A stretch of 21,438 nt of DNA, from contig JASDTB010000047.1 of NCBI GenBank assembly GCA_041441455.1, forward strand, positions 1-21,438, read 5' to 3'. Each line of letters begins with the position of its first letter. The stretch's first letter is position 1. The notes beneath the pieces were generated by a model that searched no databases, was not told where the DNA came from, and was given only the letters and a program-made list of their open reading frames with translations. This DNA is from JAFIHK01 sp041441455. Its GTDB lineage: Bacteria; Bacteroidota; Bacteroidia; Bacteroidales; UBA932. Of the stretch, positions 1-7,679 are shown in pieces. The position numbers and the translations under genes are program-made.

Positions 1-594
1 TCCGGCGATTCCTTTTAAGTAGTAGTCGTAGCTCCCCTCTATACCCACGCCAACTCCGAGTGAGTTGATGAACCCTATTGTCCTGTATGCTAATCTGCCA
101 TAAGGATTGGTTCTTTTATACTTTTGTTCTGCAACAAGTCCGCCTTTGTTTTGCCCCATATTGTAAATAGGGAATCTTTTGATTGTCTCAAGTTCGGAAT
201 AGTCAACTAGACGGTTACCAATCTGCTTGTATCTGTTTTTCTTTTTTCTTGCAGTAACAAGATCATTCATGTATTGCGAAGGGGTCTTGTCTCCAAAGAA
301 TTCCGATAGTGCAGTTGCTAAACCAGCGACGTTATTGTTAAATAGTGTATCGCTTGGAGCGATGCAATCCATTCTTAGGCTGTAGTATGGAACAGAACTA
401 GCTAAAAATCTGCCGTCACAGGCAAGGATATTGCCTCTGCTAGCTTCGGTCTCCTCTATTCTGTATGAGATCTTCTCTGAGGAGTATTTTAAGTCAGCGA
501 AGAACTGAAGGTGCACAATACGAACAATCACCGCGATGCAAATTAGCACTACGATGACGTAAAAGTATGTTGCTCTTCTAATAATGTCCTTCAT
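1..594 (-). CDS. ftsI: Penicillin-binding protein FtsI (PBP3-type), N-terminal part, cut by window edge
   Basis: Septal peptidoglycan transpeptidase of the division machinery, anchored in the inner membrane and facing the periplasm. Reading back from the ATG at 594 gives 198 open codons to base 1, with no stop. Residues about 9-28 form one membrane anchor (TYFYVIVVLICIAVIVRIV). Residues 53-62 (RGNILACDGR) match the RGxI...DG motif that opens the PBP dimerisation domain. The rest fits the non-catalytic pedestal, including a GRLAYRTIGF-like segment. The transpeptidase domain with its SxxK serine lies outside the window. It starts 10 bases after the ftsL stop and is the last visible gene of mraZ-rsmH-ftsL-ftsI, so FtsI is more likely than the elongation enzyme PBP2. 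Without the C-terminus, the exact PBP class rests on gene order. Confidence 0.88.
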   Translation of the reverse strand, partial: MKDIIRRATYFYVIVVLICIAVIVRIVHLQFFADLKYSSEKISYRIEETEASRGNILACDGRFLASSVPYYSLRMDCIAPSDTLFNNNVAGLATALSEFFGDKTPSQYMNDLVTARKKKNRYKQIGNRLVDYSELETIKRFPIYNMGQNKGGLVAEQKYKRTNPYGRLAYRTIGFINSLGVGVGIEGSYDYYLKGIAG

Positions 595-604
595 AATAGA
601 CCTT

Positions 605-928
605 TTATTCTTCTGTTATAATCTCTTTCGGTGGCATCTCGGGAGCAATTAACTTTGATCCGTGATCCATAAGTTTTTTTTCAATCTCTATACGTTTGCT
701 CGAGAAGAGTAGTTTTGCCGATTTACTTGTGTAGTCGGCTTTTAAATTTTTAATCTCTTTTTGGTTTCTTCTCTCTTGCACCAAACTGTTCTCCATCGAG
801 AAGTTCATTGAGATGTAGATGATGACTATGGAGAATAGGTATAAGACAAATTTCCATTGGCTAATGAAACCTGTCTCCTCCAGGATCTTTCCTCCAAGCA
901 TTGATTGTAATATGTTCTTTGCCTTCAT
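605..928 (-). CDS. ftsL: FtsL-like cell-division protein
   Basis: Small bitopic membrane protein of 107 residues. In the FtsL family this protein bridges FtsB and the FtsW/FtsI synthase at the septum. There is a short cytoplasmic N-terminus, one membrane helix at about residues 26-43 (KFVLYLFSIVIIYISMNF), then a charged heptad-like stretch at about 46-85 rich in Glu, Lys and Arg, consistent with a periplasmic coiled coil. The tail is acidic and proline-rich. FtsL sequences are poorly conserved, so the call rests on size, topology and position between rsmH (stop 6 bases upstream) and ftsI (start 10 bases downstream). The ATG at 928 is the only sensible start. The Bacteroidota version is often annotated simply as an FtsL-like putative membrane protein. 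Confidence 0.82.
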   Translation of the reverse strand: MKAKNILQSMLGGKILEETGFISQWKFVLYLFSIVIIYISMNFSMENSLVQERRNQKEIKNLKADYTSKSAKLLFSSKRIEIEKKLMDHGSKLIAPEMPPKEIITEE

Positions 929-934
929 CTTGAA

Positions 935-1649
935 CTAAATCATTTCTGCTATTCTCAATTTTGCACTACGTGCTCTTGTATTTGCTGCAATCTCCTCTTC
1001 CGATGGAATGATTGGCTTTTTTGCAATAATTTTGAATGGAGACTCAGTATTTCCAAAAAAGTCTTTCGCCACTTTGCCATCAATATTACCTGACTTCATG
1101 AAATTCTTAACCATTCTATCTTCCAGAGAGTGATATGTGATTACAGAGAGCCTTCCACCTGGTTTAAGCACTTTGATTGTATCTCGTAAGAAGCCCTCTA
1201 AAGAGCGCATCTCGCCGTTAACTTCGATTCGAAGTGCTTGATATATTTTGGCAAGAAACTTATGTTCTGCAAATTTCGGCAGCATTGGCCCGACGGCTTC
1301 GTTTAGATCGGTAGTAGTCTCCAGACCCCTCTTTTCTCTAAACTCGCACACCAGGCGGGCTGCTCTGCCGGAATTATCAACTTCTCCGTAATTCTGGAAG
1401 ATCCTGGTCAGCTCCTCAATTGAATAACTATTTAAAATATCAGCTGCAGTTTTGNNNNNNNNNNNNNNNNNNNNNNNNNNNNNNNNNNNNNNNNNNNNNN
1501 NNNNNNNNNNNNNNNNNNNNNNNNNNNNNNNNNNNNNNNNNNNNNNNNNNNNNNCCACCAAATGTAACGTCAACATAAATTCCACCATCTTTAATAGCAA
1601 GGGCAGATACACTTTCATCAAGTAGTACGGGGGTGTGATAGGTACTCAT
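935..1649 (-). CDS. rsmH: 16S rRNA m4C1402 methyltransferase RsmH (MraW), interrupted by an assembly gap
   Basis: S-adenosylmethionine-dependent enzyme that methylates N4 of C1402 in the 16S rRNA decoding centre. The N-terminal piece (1649 to 1555) reads MSTYHTPVLLDESV...YVDVTFG and stops just where the glycine-rich SAM-binding loop should follow. The C-terminal piece (1454 to 935) carries FLAKIYQALRIEVNGEM, the LKPGGRLSVITYHSLEDR segment and the terminal TRARSAKLRIAE motif. Between them are 100 N. The two pieces give 205 codons including the stop, while the family is usually near 300 residues, so roughly 95 residues (about 285 bases) are missing. The two pieces are in different frames across 100 N, which shows that the N count is a placeholder rather than a true frameshift. 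It starts 11 bases after the mraZ stop, with 6 bases to ftsL. Confidence 0.95.
1455..1554. other. Assembly gap (100 N) inside rsmH
   Basis: Exactly 100 unknown bases, the usual placeholder for a gap of unknown size. The known rsmH bases on either side sum to 615, a multiple of three, so the true gap must also be a multiple of three for the gene to be intact. Family length suggests about 285 bases. Gene continuity across the gap supports the contig join. Confidence 0.98.
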
Positions 1650-1660
1650 AGCAAAAAGGC

Positions 1661-2107
1661 TTATCCTAATATTTTTTCAGTAAGTGCAGTATAGTCGTTT
1701 TCTGGAAGTCTCACCTTTTCAAACTCCTCTTTTGCCCACACCTCAATCTTGTGATCATTTCCAGAGAAAACCACCTCTTTATCTACTCCAATCTGCTCGA
1801 GAAGCCTTTTGGGAATCGAAATTCTTCCTAGTTTTTCATCCGGTTCGACAATAGCTCTGTCTCTCATATATTCTCTCCAGAATAAAGAGTGCTCACGATT
1901 GAAGAAGTTCAGTCTTGCCTTCACCCCCTCCGATTCGCGGCACCACTCTTCGTAAGTGAAAACCGATAGACAGTTTGCAAAAAGGTCCTTTTTGATAACA
2001 AGACGCATATCGCCCTCTTGGCTTATGAGAGCCTTAAAAGGAGACGGGAAAATAAGGCGACCCTTATCGTCCAGCTTTGCAGTATGTTCTCCAATAAAAA
2101 CTATCAT
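1661..2107 (-). CDS. mraZ: MraZ, transcriptional regulator of the dcw cluster
   Basis: DNA-binding protein of the SpoVT/AbrB-like double-beta-barrel fold that controls its own division and cell-wall operon and forms ring oligomers. The 148 residues contain the two family repeats: DDKGRLIFPSPFKALI near residues 13-28 and DEKLGRISIPKRLLEQIG near residues 90-107, each with the conserved D-x-x-G-R-x-x-x-P core. The second is followed by VVFSGNDHKIEVW, as expected for the end of the barrel. It is the first gene of the minus-strand cluster and starts at the ATG at 2107 (MIVFIGEHTAKLDDKGR), which gives the normal N-terminus. A -7 box lies upstream at 2143-2150. The family normally binds repeats in its own leader. 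The classical TGGGN boxes are absent here, but three TGGAA words are present. Confidence 0.96.
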   Translation of the reverse strand: MIVFIGEHTAKLDDKGRLIFPSPFKALISQEGDMRLVIKKDLFANCLSVFTYEEWCRESEGVKARLNFFNREHSLFWREYMRDRAIVEPDEKLGRISIPKRLLEQIGVDKEVVFSGNDHKIEVWAKEEFEKVRLPENDYTALTEKILG

Positions 2108-2142
2108 GATCGTGCTTCTTGTTTTTGCCTTTTTATCCTACG

Positions 2143-2150
2143 CAAATTTA
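2143..2150 (-). promoter_or_regulatory. Bacteroidota -7 box for the mraZ operon
   Basis: Minus-strand TAAATTTG matches the TAnnTTTG -7 consensus of the Bacteroidota primary sigma factor. It leaves about 35 bases before the mraZ ATG. No convincing TTG or TTTG -33 element is found 19-21 bases upstream, so only half of the promoter is supported. Confidence 0.5.
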
Positions 2151-2226
2151 TATAATGTTTTTCCATTTTACTACATTTTTTTACAAATATTTCCACAATT
2201 TTATCAACAGGTTCCATTTATTTCCG

Positions 2227-2234
2227 TAACTTCG
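2227..2234 (+). promoter_or_regulatory. Possible -7 box for the M23 lipoprotein gene
   Basis: TAACTTCG differs from TAnnTTTG at one base and sits 18 bases before the ATG at 2253. The identical octamer appears, with a TTG 19 bases upstream, in front of the DUF2795-trkA genes, which supports this variant being used here. No -33 element is visible at this site. Confidence 0.35.
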
Positions 2235-2252
2235 AAAAGTTAAATTTTGAGT

Positions 2253-3503
2253 ATGAGAAGAGCTATATTGATTTTAGGAGTTTTATTATCAGTTTCGTGC
2301 GGCTCCAACGAAGCCGACCAGAACACAATTGCAACCACACCGCCACAGGAGGAGATGTATGAATTCGGTATTCCGGTATCGAAATTTGAGATGAAAGAGG
2401 GAACAGTAAAGAGCGGTCAGTTCTTTTCCACATTAATGTCGGAATTAGGTGTATCCAATACAGATGCATATTCATTAACTAAAGCATCTGAAGGAATCTT
2501 TGATCTTAAAAAAATCAAGGTAGGTAACAGTTATAAGGCTTTCTACACAACTAATGAAGAACCAAAACTAGCATACCTAGTATATGAAAGTGACAAGAAG
2601 ACTTTTGTTACCTTTTGCCTAAATGATTCTGTTTATGTAAAAGTGAACGAGATTGAGACATCTGTGAAGATGAGAGTGGGGGAGACGACAATCAAAAGTT
2701 CACTTTGGGCAGATATGAAAGATGCTGGAATTAATCCAGTTTTAGCAATTAGACTATCTGACATCTATGCTTGGTCTATCGACTTCTTTGGTCTTCAAAA
2801 GGGTGACTCATTTAAAGTTCTTTATGATGAGATATATGCTGGAGACAAGTTATTAGATATAGGTACTGTTCATGCGGCAATCTTCCGTCACGCAGGAAAA
2901 GATTACTACGCTTATAGATTTATGCAGGGGGATACAACTGGTTATTGGAATGATGTTGGAGAGAATCTGCAAAAAGCATTTCTAAAAGCTCCGCTCAAAT
3001 TTTCGAGAATCAGTTCGGGATTTACCTATTCGCGTCGTCATCCAGTTACAAGAATTGTCAGACCACATACTGGAATCGACTATGCAGCTCCAAAAGGGAC
3101 GCCAGTTATGAGTATTGGATCGGGAGTGGTTATTCAAAAAGGTTACGCTGGAGGCGGCGGTCACACAGTGAAGATTAAACATAACGCAACATATACATCT
3201 GCCTATTTACACCTATCAGCTTATGGGAAAGGTATAGCCAAAGGGGCGAGGGTATCTCAGGGGCAGATTATCGGATATGTTGGAAGTACAGGACTTTCAA
3301 CTGGACCTCATTTGGATTTCAGAATTTGGAAAAACAATACTCCAATCAATCCTCTCAAGATGGAGTCACCGCCAGCTCAAAAAATTCTAGCTGGCAGAAT
3401 GGCCGAATTCAAAAAACAGATTGAGATGGTCAAGTATCAGACAGACAGCTTAGTTTCTCTTAATGTTTTAGATACACTAGTAAGCAAGTTGGGAAAGAGA
3501 TAA
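2253..3503 (+). CDS. M23 family peptidoglycan endopeptidase, lipoprotein (MepM-like)
   Basis: Predicted zinc-dependent murein endopeptidase that opens peptide cross-links during wall growth, tethered as a lipoprotein. The 416 residues start with a basic n-region, a hydrophobic stretch and a likely lipobox ending LSVSC at Cys16. The middle (about 40-250) resembles the N-terminal domain of E. coli MepM, including the AFLKAPLKFSRISSGF junction. The LytM domain has H272-x-x-x-D276 (HTGID), H320 (YLHLS) and H353-L-D355. In the family the last motif is HxH, whose second His is a zinc ligand, so Asp355 is unusual. I chose the ATG at 2253 over an in-frame TTG two codons earlier because it directly begins the signal peptide. 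It is divergent from the mraZ cluster, so wall-related genes lie on both sides of a shared 145-base intergenic region. Confidence 0.9.
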   Translation: MRRAILILGVLLSVSCGSNEADQNTIATTPPQEEMYEFGIPVSKFEMKEGTVKSGQFFSTLMSELGVSNTDAYSLTKASEGIFDLKKIKVGNSYKAFYTTNEEPKLAYLVYESDKKTFVTFCLNDSVYVKVNEIETSVKMRVGETTIKSSLWADMKDAGINPVLAIRLSDIYAWSIDFFGLQKGDSFKVLYDEIYAGDKLLDIGTVHAAIFRHAGKDYYAYRFMQGDTTGYWNDVGENLQKAFLKAPLKFSRISSGFTYSRRHPVTRIVRPHTGIDYAAPKGTPVMSIGSGVVIQKGYAGGGGHTVKIKHNATYTSAYLHLSAYGKGIAKGARVSQGQIIGYVGSTGLSTGPHLDFRIWKNNTPINPLKMESPPAQKILAGRMAEFKKQIEMVKYQTDSLVSLNVLDTLVSKLGKR

Positions 3504-3519
3504 TCTAGTGCTATATTTG
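3489..3519 (+). promoter_or_regulatory. ettA promoter (-33 TTG, -7 TATATTTG)
   Basis: TTG at 3489-3491 and TATATTTG at 3512-3519 are separated by 20 bases, matching the Bacteroidota TTG-N19-21-TAnnTTTG arrangement. The -33 element lies inside the last codons of the upstream M23 gene, so ettA can be transcribed independently even though the genes are only 32 bases apart. The ATG is 16 bases after the -7 box. Confidence 0.65.
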
Positions 3520-3535
3520 CCGCAAATTATAGAAT

Positions 3536-5212
3536 ATGGCAGACGAGAAGATTATTTTTTCAATGAACGGGGTGGGAAAGATCCTACCAAGCAACAACAA
3601 GGCAATTCTTAAAGACATATACCTCTCTTTCTTCTACGGGGCAAAGATTGGAATTATTGGTCTCAACGGATCGGGTAAATCAACGCTATTAAAGATTATT
3701 GCAGGAATTGAAACTGCAATTCAGGGCGATGTAGTTTGGGCTCCAGGCTATACCGTTGGCTACCTTGAGCAAGAGCCTCATTTAGATGAATCAAAGACAG
3801 TTAAAGAGATAGTTCAGGAGGGTGTTCAAGAGGTTGTAGATCTGTTGAAGGCTTACGAAGAGGTGAATGCAAAATTCGCGGAACCTATGGAGGATGACGA
3901 AATGAATCGTCTGATTGAACTTCAGGGAGAATTGACTGATAAGATTGAGCATGTTAACGGATGGGACATTGATTCTAAGCTGGAGAGAGCGATGGATGCG
4001 CTTCAATGCCCAGAGCCAGATGCGCTTGTAAAACACCTAAGTGGTGGTGAACGTAGACGTATTGCGCTATGCCGCCTACTATTAAAAGAGCCAGATGTGC
4101 TACTACTTGATGAGCCTACCAACCACTTAGATACTGAGAGTATTCAATGGTTAGAGGCGCATCTTCAACAATACAAAGGAACAGTTATCGCTGTTACCCA
4201 CGACCGTTACTTCCTCGACAATGTAGCAGGATGGATTCTTGAGCTAGACAGAGGCGAAGGTATTCCATGGAAAGGAAACTACTCTTCGTGGCTAGATCAA
4301 AAGTCTACCAGATTGGGAATGGAGGAGAAGCAAGAGAGTAAACGCAGAAAGACTCTTGAGAGAGAGTTGGAATGGGTAAGAATGGCTCCAAAAGCTCGTC
4401 AGGCTAAGTCGAAGGCACGTCTGTCGGCTTACGAAAAGATGTTAAATGAAGATGGACGCCAGAAAGAGGAAAAATTGGAGATCTTTATTCCTAACGGACC
4501 ACGTTTAGGAGATAAAGTTATCGAAGCTGTTGGTGTAACAAAAGCTTATGGTGACAGAATTCTATACGAAGATTTGAACTTCAAACTTCCACCTGCAGGT
4601 ATTGTTGGTGTGATTGGTCCAAATGGAGCAGGAAAGACAACACTATTCCGCCTTATAATGGGGCTTGAAGAGCCAAATGCCGGAAACTTCAATGTTGGAG
4701 AGACAGTAAAAGTTGCGTACGTTGATCAACAACACAAGCAAATAGATCCAGATAAATCTGTTTATGAGACAATTTCTCAAAATTCAGAGTTTGTAAAGCT
4801 TGGAAATAAGGAGGTTAATGCAAGAGCCTATGTGTCTCGCTTTAACTTCTCTGGAGGTGATCAAGAGAAAAAATGTGGTATCCTTTCGGGTGGTGAAAGA
4901 AACAGATTGCACCTTGCTCTGACTCTAAAAGAGGAGGCAAACGTTCTTCTTCTCGATGAGCCAACAAATGACGTTGACGTAAATACAATCCGTGCACTGG
5001 AAGAGGGTCTTGAGAATTTCGCAGGTTGTGCTGTAATCATCTCTCACGATAGATGGTTCTTGGATCGTATCGCAACGCATATTCTTGCTTTCGAAGGCGA
5101 CTCAAAAGTCTACTTCTTCGAGGGGTCATACTCAGAATATGAAGAGAACAAAAAACGCAGACTTGGCGACCTGACACCAAAAAGATTCAAGTACAAAAAG
5201 CTGATGGAATAA
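3536..5212 (+). CDS. ettA: Energy-dependent translational throttle protein EttA (ABC-F)
   Basis: Cytoplasmic ABC-F ATPase that binds the ribosomal E site and gates entry into elongation according to ATP/ADP level. The 558 residues are close to the 555 of E. coli EttA. The first ABC domain has Walker A GLNGSGKST at 42-50, signature LSGGERRR and Walker B VLLLDEPTNHLD. The second has GPNGAGKTT, LSGGERNR and VLLLDEPTNDVD. There is no membrane segment. The linker (about 255-320) is a basic helical P-site-tRNA-interacting region containing WVRMAPKARQAKSKARLSAY. The opening (KIIFSMNGVGKILPSNNKAIL) and the arm found in EttA separate it from Uup, a copy of which lies at 9788-11674. It has its own promoter and ends at a strong terminator at 5241-5273. 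Confidence 0.95.
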   Translation: MADEKIIFSMNGVGKILPSNNKAILKDIYLSFFYGAKIGIIGLNGSGKSTLLKIIAGIETAIQGDVVWAPGYTVGYLEQEPHLDESKTVKEIVQEGVQEVVDLLKAYEEVNAKFAEPMEDDEMNRLIELQGELTDKIEHVNGWDIDSKLERAMDALQCPEPDALVKHLSGGERRRIALCRLLLKEPDVLLLDEPTNHLDTESIQWLEAHLQQYKGTVIAVTHDRYFLDNVAGWILELDRGEGIPWKGNYSSWLDQKSTRLGMEEKQESKRRKTLERELEWVRMAPKARQAKSKARLSAYEKMLNEDGRQKEEKLEIFIPNGPRLGDKVIEAVGVTKAYGDRILYEDLNFKLPPAGIVGVIGPNGAGKTTLFRLIMGLEEPNAGNFNVGETVKVAYVDQQHKQIDPDKSVYETISQNSEFVKLGNKEVNARAYVSRFNFSGGDQEKKCGILSGGERNRLHLALTLKEEANVLLLDEPTNDVDVNTIRALEEGLENFAGCAVIISHDRWFLDRIATHILAFEGDSKVYFFEGSYSEYEENKKRRLGDLTPKRFKYKKLME

Positions 5213-5240
5213 TAGCTCTCAAAACGAGAATTCATATATA

Positions 5241-5273
5241 AGAGGGTGACTAAAAAGATTTTAGTTGCCCTCT
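5241..5273 (+). terminator. Rho-independent terminator of ettA
   Basis: Arms AGAGGGTGACTAAAA (5241-5255) and TTTTAGTTGCCCTCT (5259-5273) form a 15-pair stem with a 3-base loop, followed by TTGTTATTTT. Two of the pairs are G-U wobbles in the plus-strand RNA but would be A-C mismatches in the minus-strand RNA, and the U-rich tail is on the plus side. It therefore serves ettA more than the converging gene at 5277. Its left arm resembles that of the aspA terminator at 12827-12864. Confidence 0.85.
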
Positions 5274-5276
5274 TTG

Positions 5277-7607
5277 TTATTTTACACCAAAAGATTCTGA
5301 AGATTCTGGAGTATTATCCAGTTTTCTCCTTTCATAAAATTGCTTTTTAGATGTGTTAAAACTCCAATTAATAGATATTCCAAATGTTGTCTCTTTTGTT
5401 TTTAATTGATAGGCTTCTAAAATTTCAATTTTACTTTGAGGAGTTGTTTTATTAATGAATGTATTTTTTGTAAATGGGAAATAGGCAGTTGCTCCAAATG
5501 AAAATGATTTATACTGATATGATAACGCTATATAGGAAATGGGTTCAATTCCTTTAATGAATAGTGCATTTAAATAGTCACTTTTGAATTTTTGAGAATA
5601 ATCAATATTGAAATTTTTATATGAGTATGAGGCAAAGATAGAGATGGGATAAAAATAACCAGAGAATGTTGATTGGTTTGGATTTGCTCTAAATGATTGG
5701 TAGATGATACTACTAGAAGATCCTATTCTCAATCCTTTTAATGGATGAAGTGTTAGATTTGCAGTAATCCCAAGTTCAGAGTCTTTAGAAGCATTTGAGG
5801 GAAATTGAACAAAAACATTCTTGCCATTTATATTTCGTTCTTCGAATTGGTAATAGATTGATTTATTATTTAAGTTATAAGCGGCAATAATCTCAATATC
5901 ATAAATTCCATTTTTATCACTTCTGTTAAACGTTAAGTTATATTCATGCTTTTTAGATGAGAGCAAGTTTGGATTTCCCGTTCTTACAATATCATTCATT
6001 ATCAAGATAGAGTTGTTTGAAAGGTCTGCTGTTCCTGGAGTATTTACCTCTGAATTATAATTGGCAGAGAGAATATTGCTCTCGTTAAATGAATACCCTA
6101 ACATAACTCGAGGAGAAAAAGATAGTTGTGATTGCTTTTCGTTATCTCTATTATGAACAAGATGTCCACCCAAACTTATACGATAAGAGAATTTTGAAAA
6201 TTTTCTAGATAGTTCAGAATAGATGTAATGAGAATTAAGGTTGTTATTATATTCGTAGTTATCGTGTAATGCGTTTGTTAGTGTGTTATTTGTCCACCAT
6301 CCAATAAATCTATATCCACTCAAAAATCTCGACTTCAGAAATTTGGCAGTGTATGCAGCCTCTCCAATTATTGTTGTTTTGGAAGAATTAGACTTCATAT
6401 TTTCCTCGAAAGAGTTAACTCCTCCTTCAATAGAATGGGCCAATTGTTTTGTAGAACTGTTTTGCACTACAAGATTTAAATCGATGTAATTATTGGATTT
6501 AAATTTTTTGGAGTAATAGATATCGATTTTTGGTGCATAGCTACTAGTGTTACTCGTTAGAAATCCAAGTTTATTGTCAACGATATTATTTAACGATAGT
6601 ACTATTTTTTTGTTTGCATCATATTTTATATCAGACATTCCAAAGCTTCCTTTTAGCTGAAATGAGTAATTCTTTTCTTTACTTCGAGAATAAGTAAATT
6701 CAAAATTATGGGATATGTTAAAATCTCTCTCATCTTGCTTTGCATTATAAATATATTCTTTATTATCAATACTGTAATTCCAAGATTTATCAACAAAGTC
6801 ACGTTTGTTGTTCATTAAATTATTTTCGAATAGAGTGTATCCTAGAGAGAATTTTTGATTATTCTTTATATATGAAACAATTGGTGTAAACATAGAAAAG
6901 AATCCTGAGCTACTTAAATAGAAGTCACCTGCCCATCCATCGTCAAGTTGCTTTGTAGTAATACTAAGTACTTTTCCTTTATCAAAATATCGTACAGATG
7001 GAACATTGTAATATTCAGTCTTTTTAACTTTTTCAGCTGGTATTAATTTAAGATCTTCGTTGCTAGAGACAATCCCATTTATAAGTATCAAGATTGGTTT
7101 ATTGTCGGATGTAGATATTGAATTTTGAATTTTATTAAAGTAAACATGAGGGATATTAAGCATTAACTCGCTAGCATTTTTTGCTTTATTGATTTGTTCG
7201 CTGTTAAAAGTTAACGCAATATGATCAAGATTTAAATTTTTTCTACTTGCAGTAATTTTGATTTCCTTAATTAGACGAGTATCTTCTTTGAGAGCAATAA
7301 AGGGAAGCAAAATAGTGTCTTTTTCATTATTAGTAGTAAATTCAATAGTACTAGATATGTAACCTAAACATGAAACTTTCAGTCTCCATTCTCCTAATTT
7401 TTTTAGGTTAAATTGAGCATAACCATTTTTATCGGTTACTTTAAAATCGACAATTTTGTTAGTGTCGCTTCGATTAAAGAGGATAACATCTACTCCCGAA
7501 ACTGCTTTTTTTTCATTCTCAGAAATTGTCTGGATTTTGATGTTTTGTTGAGCAGATAACTCCAAAACAATACAGATAAACAAAACGAGGTGTAATATTT
7601 TTACCAT
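5277..7607 (-). CDS. Outer-membrane beta-barrel protein, TonB-receptor-like, carboxypeptidase-type N-terminal domain
   Basis: Predicted outer-membrane barrel of 776 residues. The signal peptide (about 1-19) ends ...VLELSAQQN. Residues about 22-100 look like a CarboxypepD_reg-type domain (VSGVDVILFNRSDT... DKNGYAQFNL... LKVSCLGYISSTIEF). Residues about 112-210 resemble a receptor plug (EIKITASR...; PILILINGIVSSNEDLKLIPAEKVKKTEYYNVPS). The rest is alternating beta-strand sequence rich in Asn, Ser, Tyr and Phe, typical of the OMP_b-brl_3 group. The last strand (TTFGISINWSF) is followed by a polar tail of about 24 residues. I see no SusD-like partner and no clear TonB box, so active import is unproven and the substrate is unknown. 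It lies 72 bases downstream of a LysR gene on the same strand. Its base composition is visibly more AT-rich than the flanking housekeeping genes. Confidence 0.85.
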   Translation of the reverse strand: MVKILHLVLFICIVLELSAQQNIKIQTISENEKKAVSGVDVILFNRSDTNKIVDFKVTDKNGYAQFNLKKLGEWRLKVSCLGYISSTIEFTTNNEKDTILLPFIALKEDTRLIKEIKITASRKNLNLDHIALTFNSEQINKAKNASELMLNIPHVYFNKIQNSISTSDNKPILILINGIVSSNEDLKLIPAEKVKKTEYYNVPSVRYFDKGKVLSITTKQLDDGWAGDFYLSSSGFFSMFTPIVSYIKNNQKFSLGYTLFENNLMNNKRDFVDKSWNYSIDNKEYIYNAKQDERDFNISHNFEFTYSRSKEKNYSFQLKGSFGMSDIKYDANKKIVLSLNNIVDNKLGFLTSNTSSYAPKIDIYYSKKFKSNNYIDLNLVVQNSSTKQLAHSIEGGVNSFEENMKSNSSKTTIIGEAAYTAKFLKSRFLSGYRFIGWWTNNTLTNALHDNYEYNNNLNSHYIYSELSRKFSKFSYRISLGGHLVHNRDNEKQSQLSFSPRVMLGYSFNESNILSANYNSEVNTPGTADLSNNSILIMNDIVRTGNPNLLSSKKHEYNLTFNRSDKNGIYDIEIIAAYNLNNKSIYYQFEERNINGKNVFVQFPSNASKDSELGITANLTLHPLKGLRIGSSSSIIYQSFRANPNQSTFSGYFYPISIFASYSYKNFNIDYSQKFKSDYLNALFIKGIEPISYIALSYQYKSFSFGATAYFPFTKNTFINKTTPQSKIEILEAYQLKTKETTFGISINWSFNTSKKQFYERRKLDNTPESSESFGVK

Positions 7608-7679
7608 GATTATCTATTTACTTATTTAATTGGTTAATAATCAGTGATAAATATAAGATTTAATTACATAAGTAAAAAA

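Noticed and set aside
1440..1649. Separate short gene covering the N-terminal part of rsmH.
   Set aside because: It is the real rsmH N-terminus read across the N placeholder in the wrong frame. The stop at 1440 is an artefact.
2190..2209. DnaA-box-like words (TTTCCACAA, TTATCAACA) near mraZ, suggesting an origin.
   Set aside because: Only two imperfect matches in AT-rich DNA, with no dnaA, dnaN or other origin genes nearby.
1956..2243. Plus-strand open frame of 95 codons opposite mraZ.
   Set aside because: Shadow of mraZ. The end runs through the promoter region and resembles no known protein.
2247..2252. TTG start two codons before the M23 gene ATG.
   Set aside because: The ATG at 2253 directly begins a standard lipoprotein signal peptide, and nothing supports the TTG.
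5277..7607. SusC-type nutrient receptor with glycan utilisation role.
   Set aside because: The protein is shorter than SusC (about 1,000 residues), has no SusD gene beside it and no glycoside hydrolases nearby.
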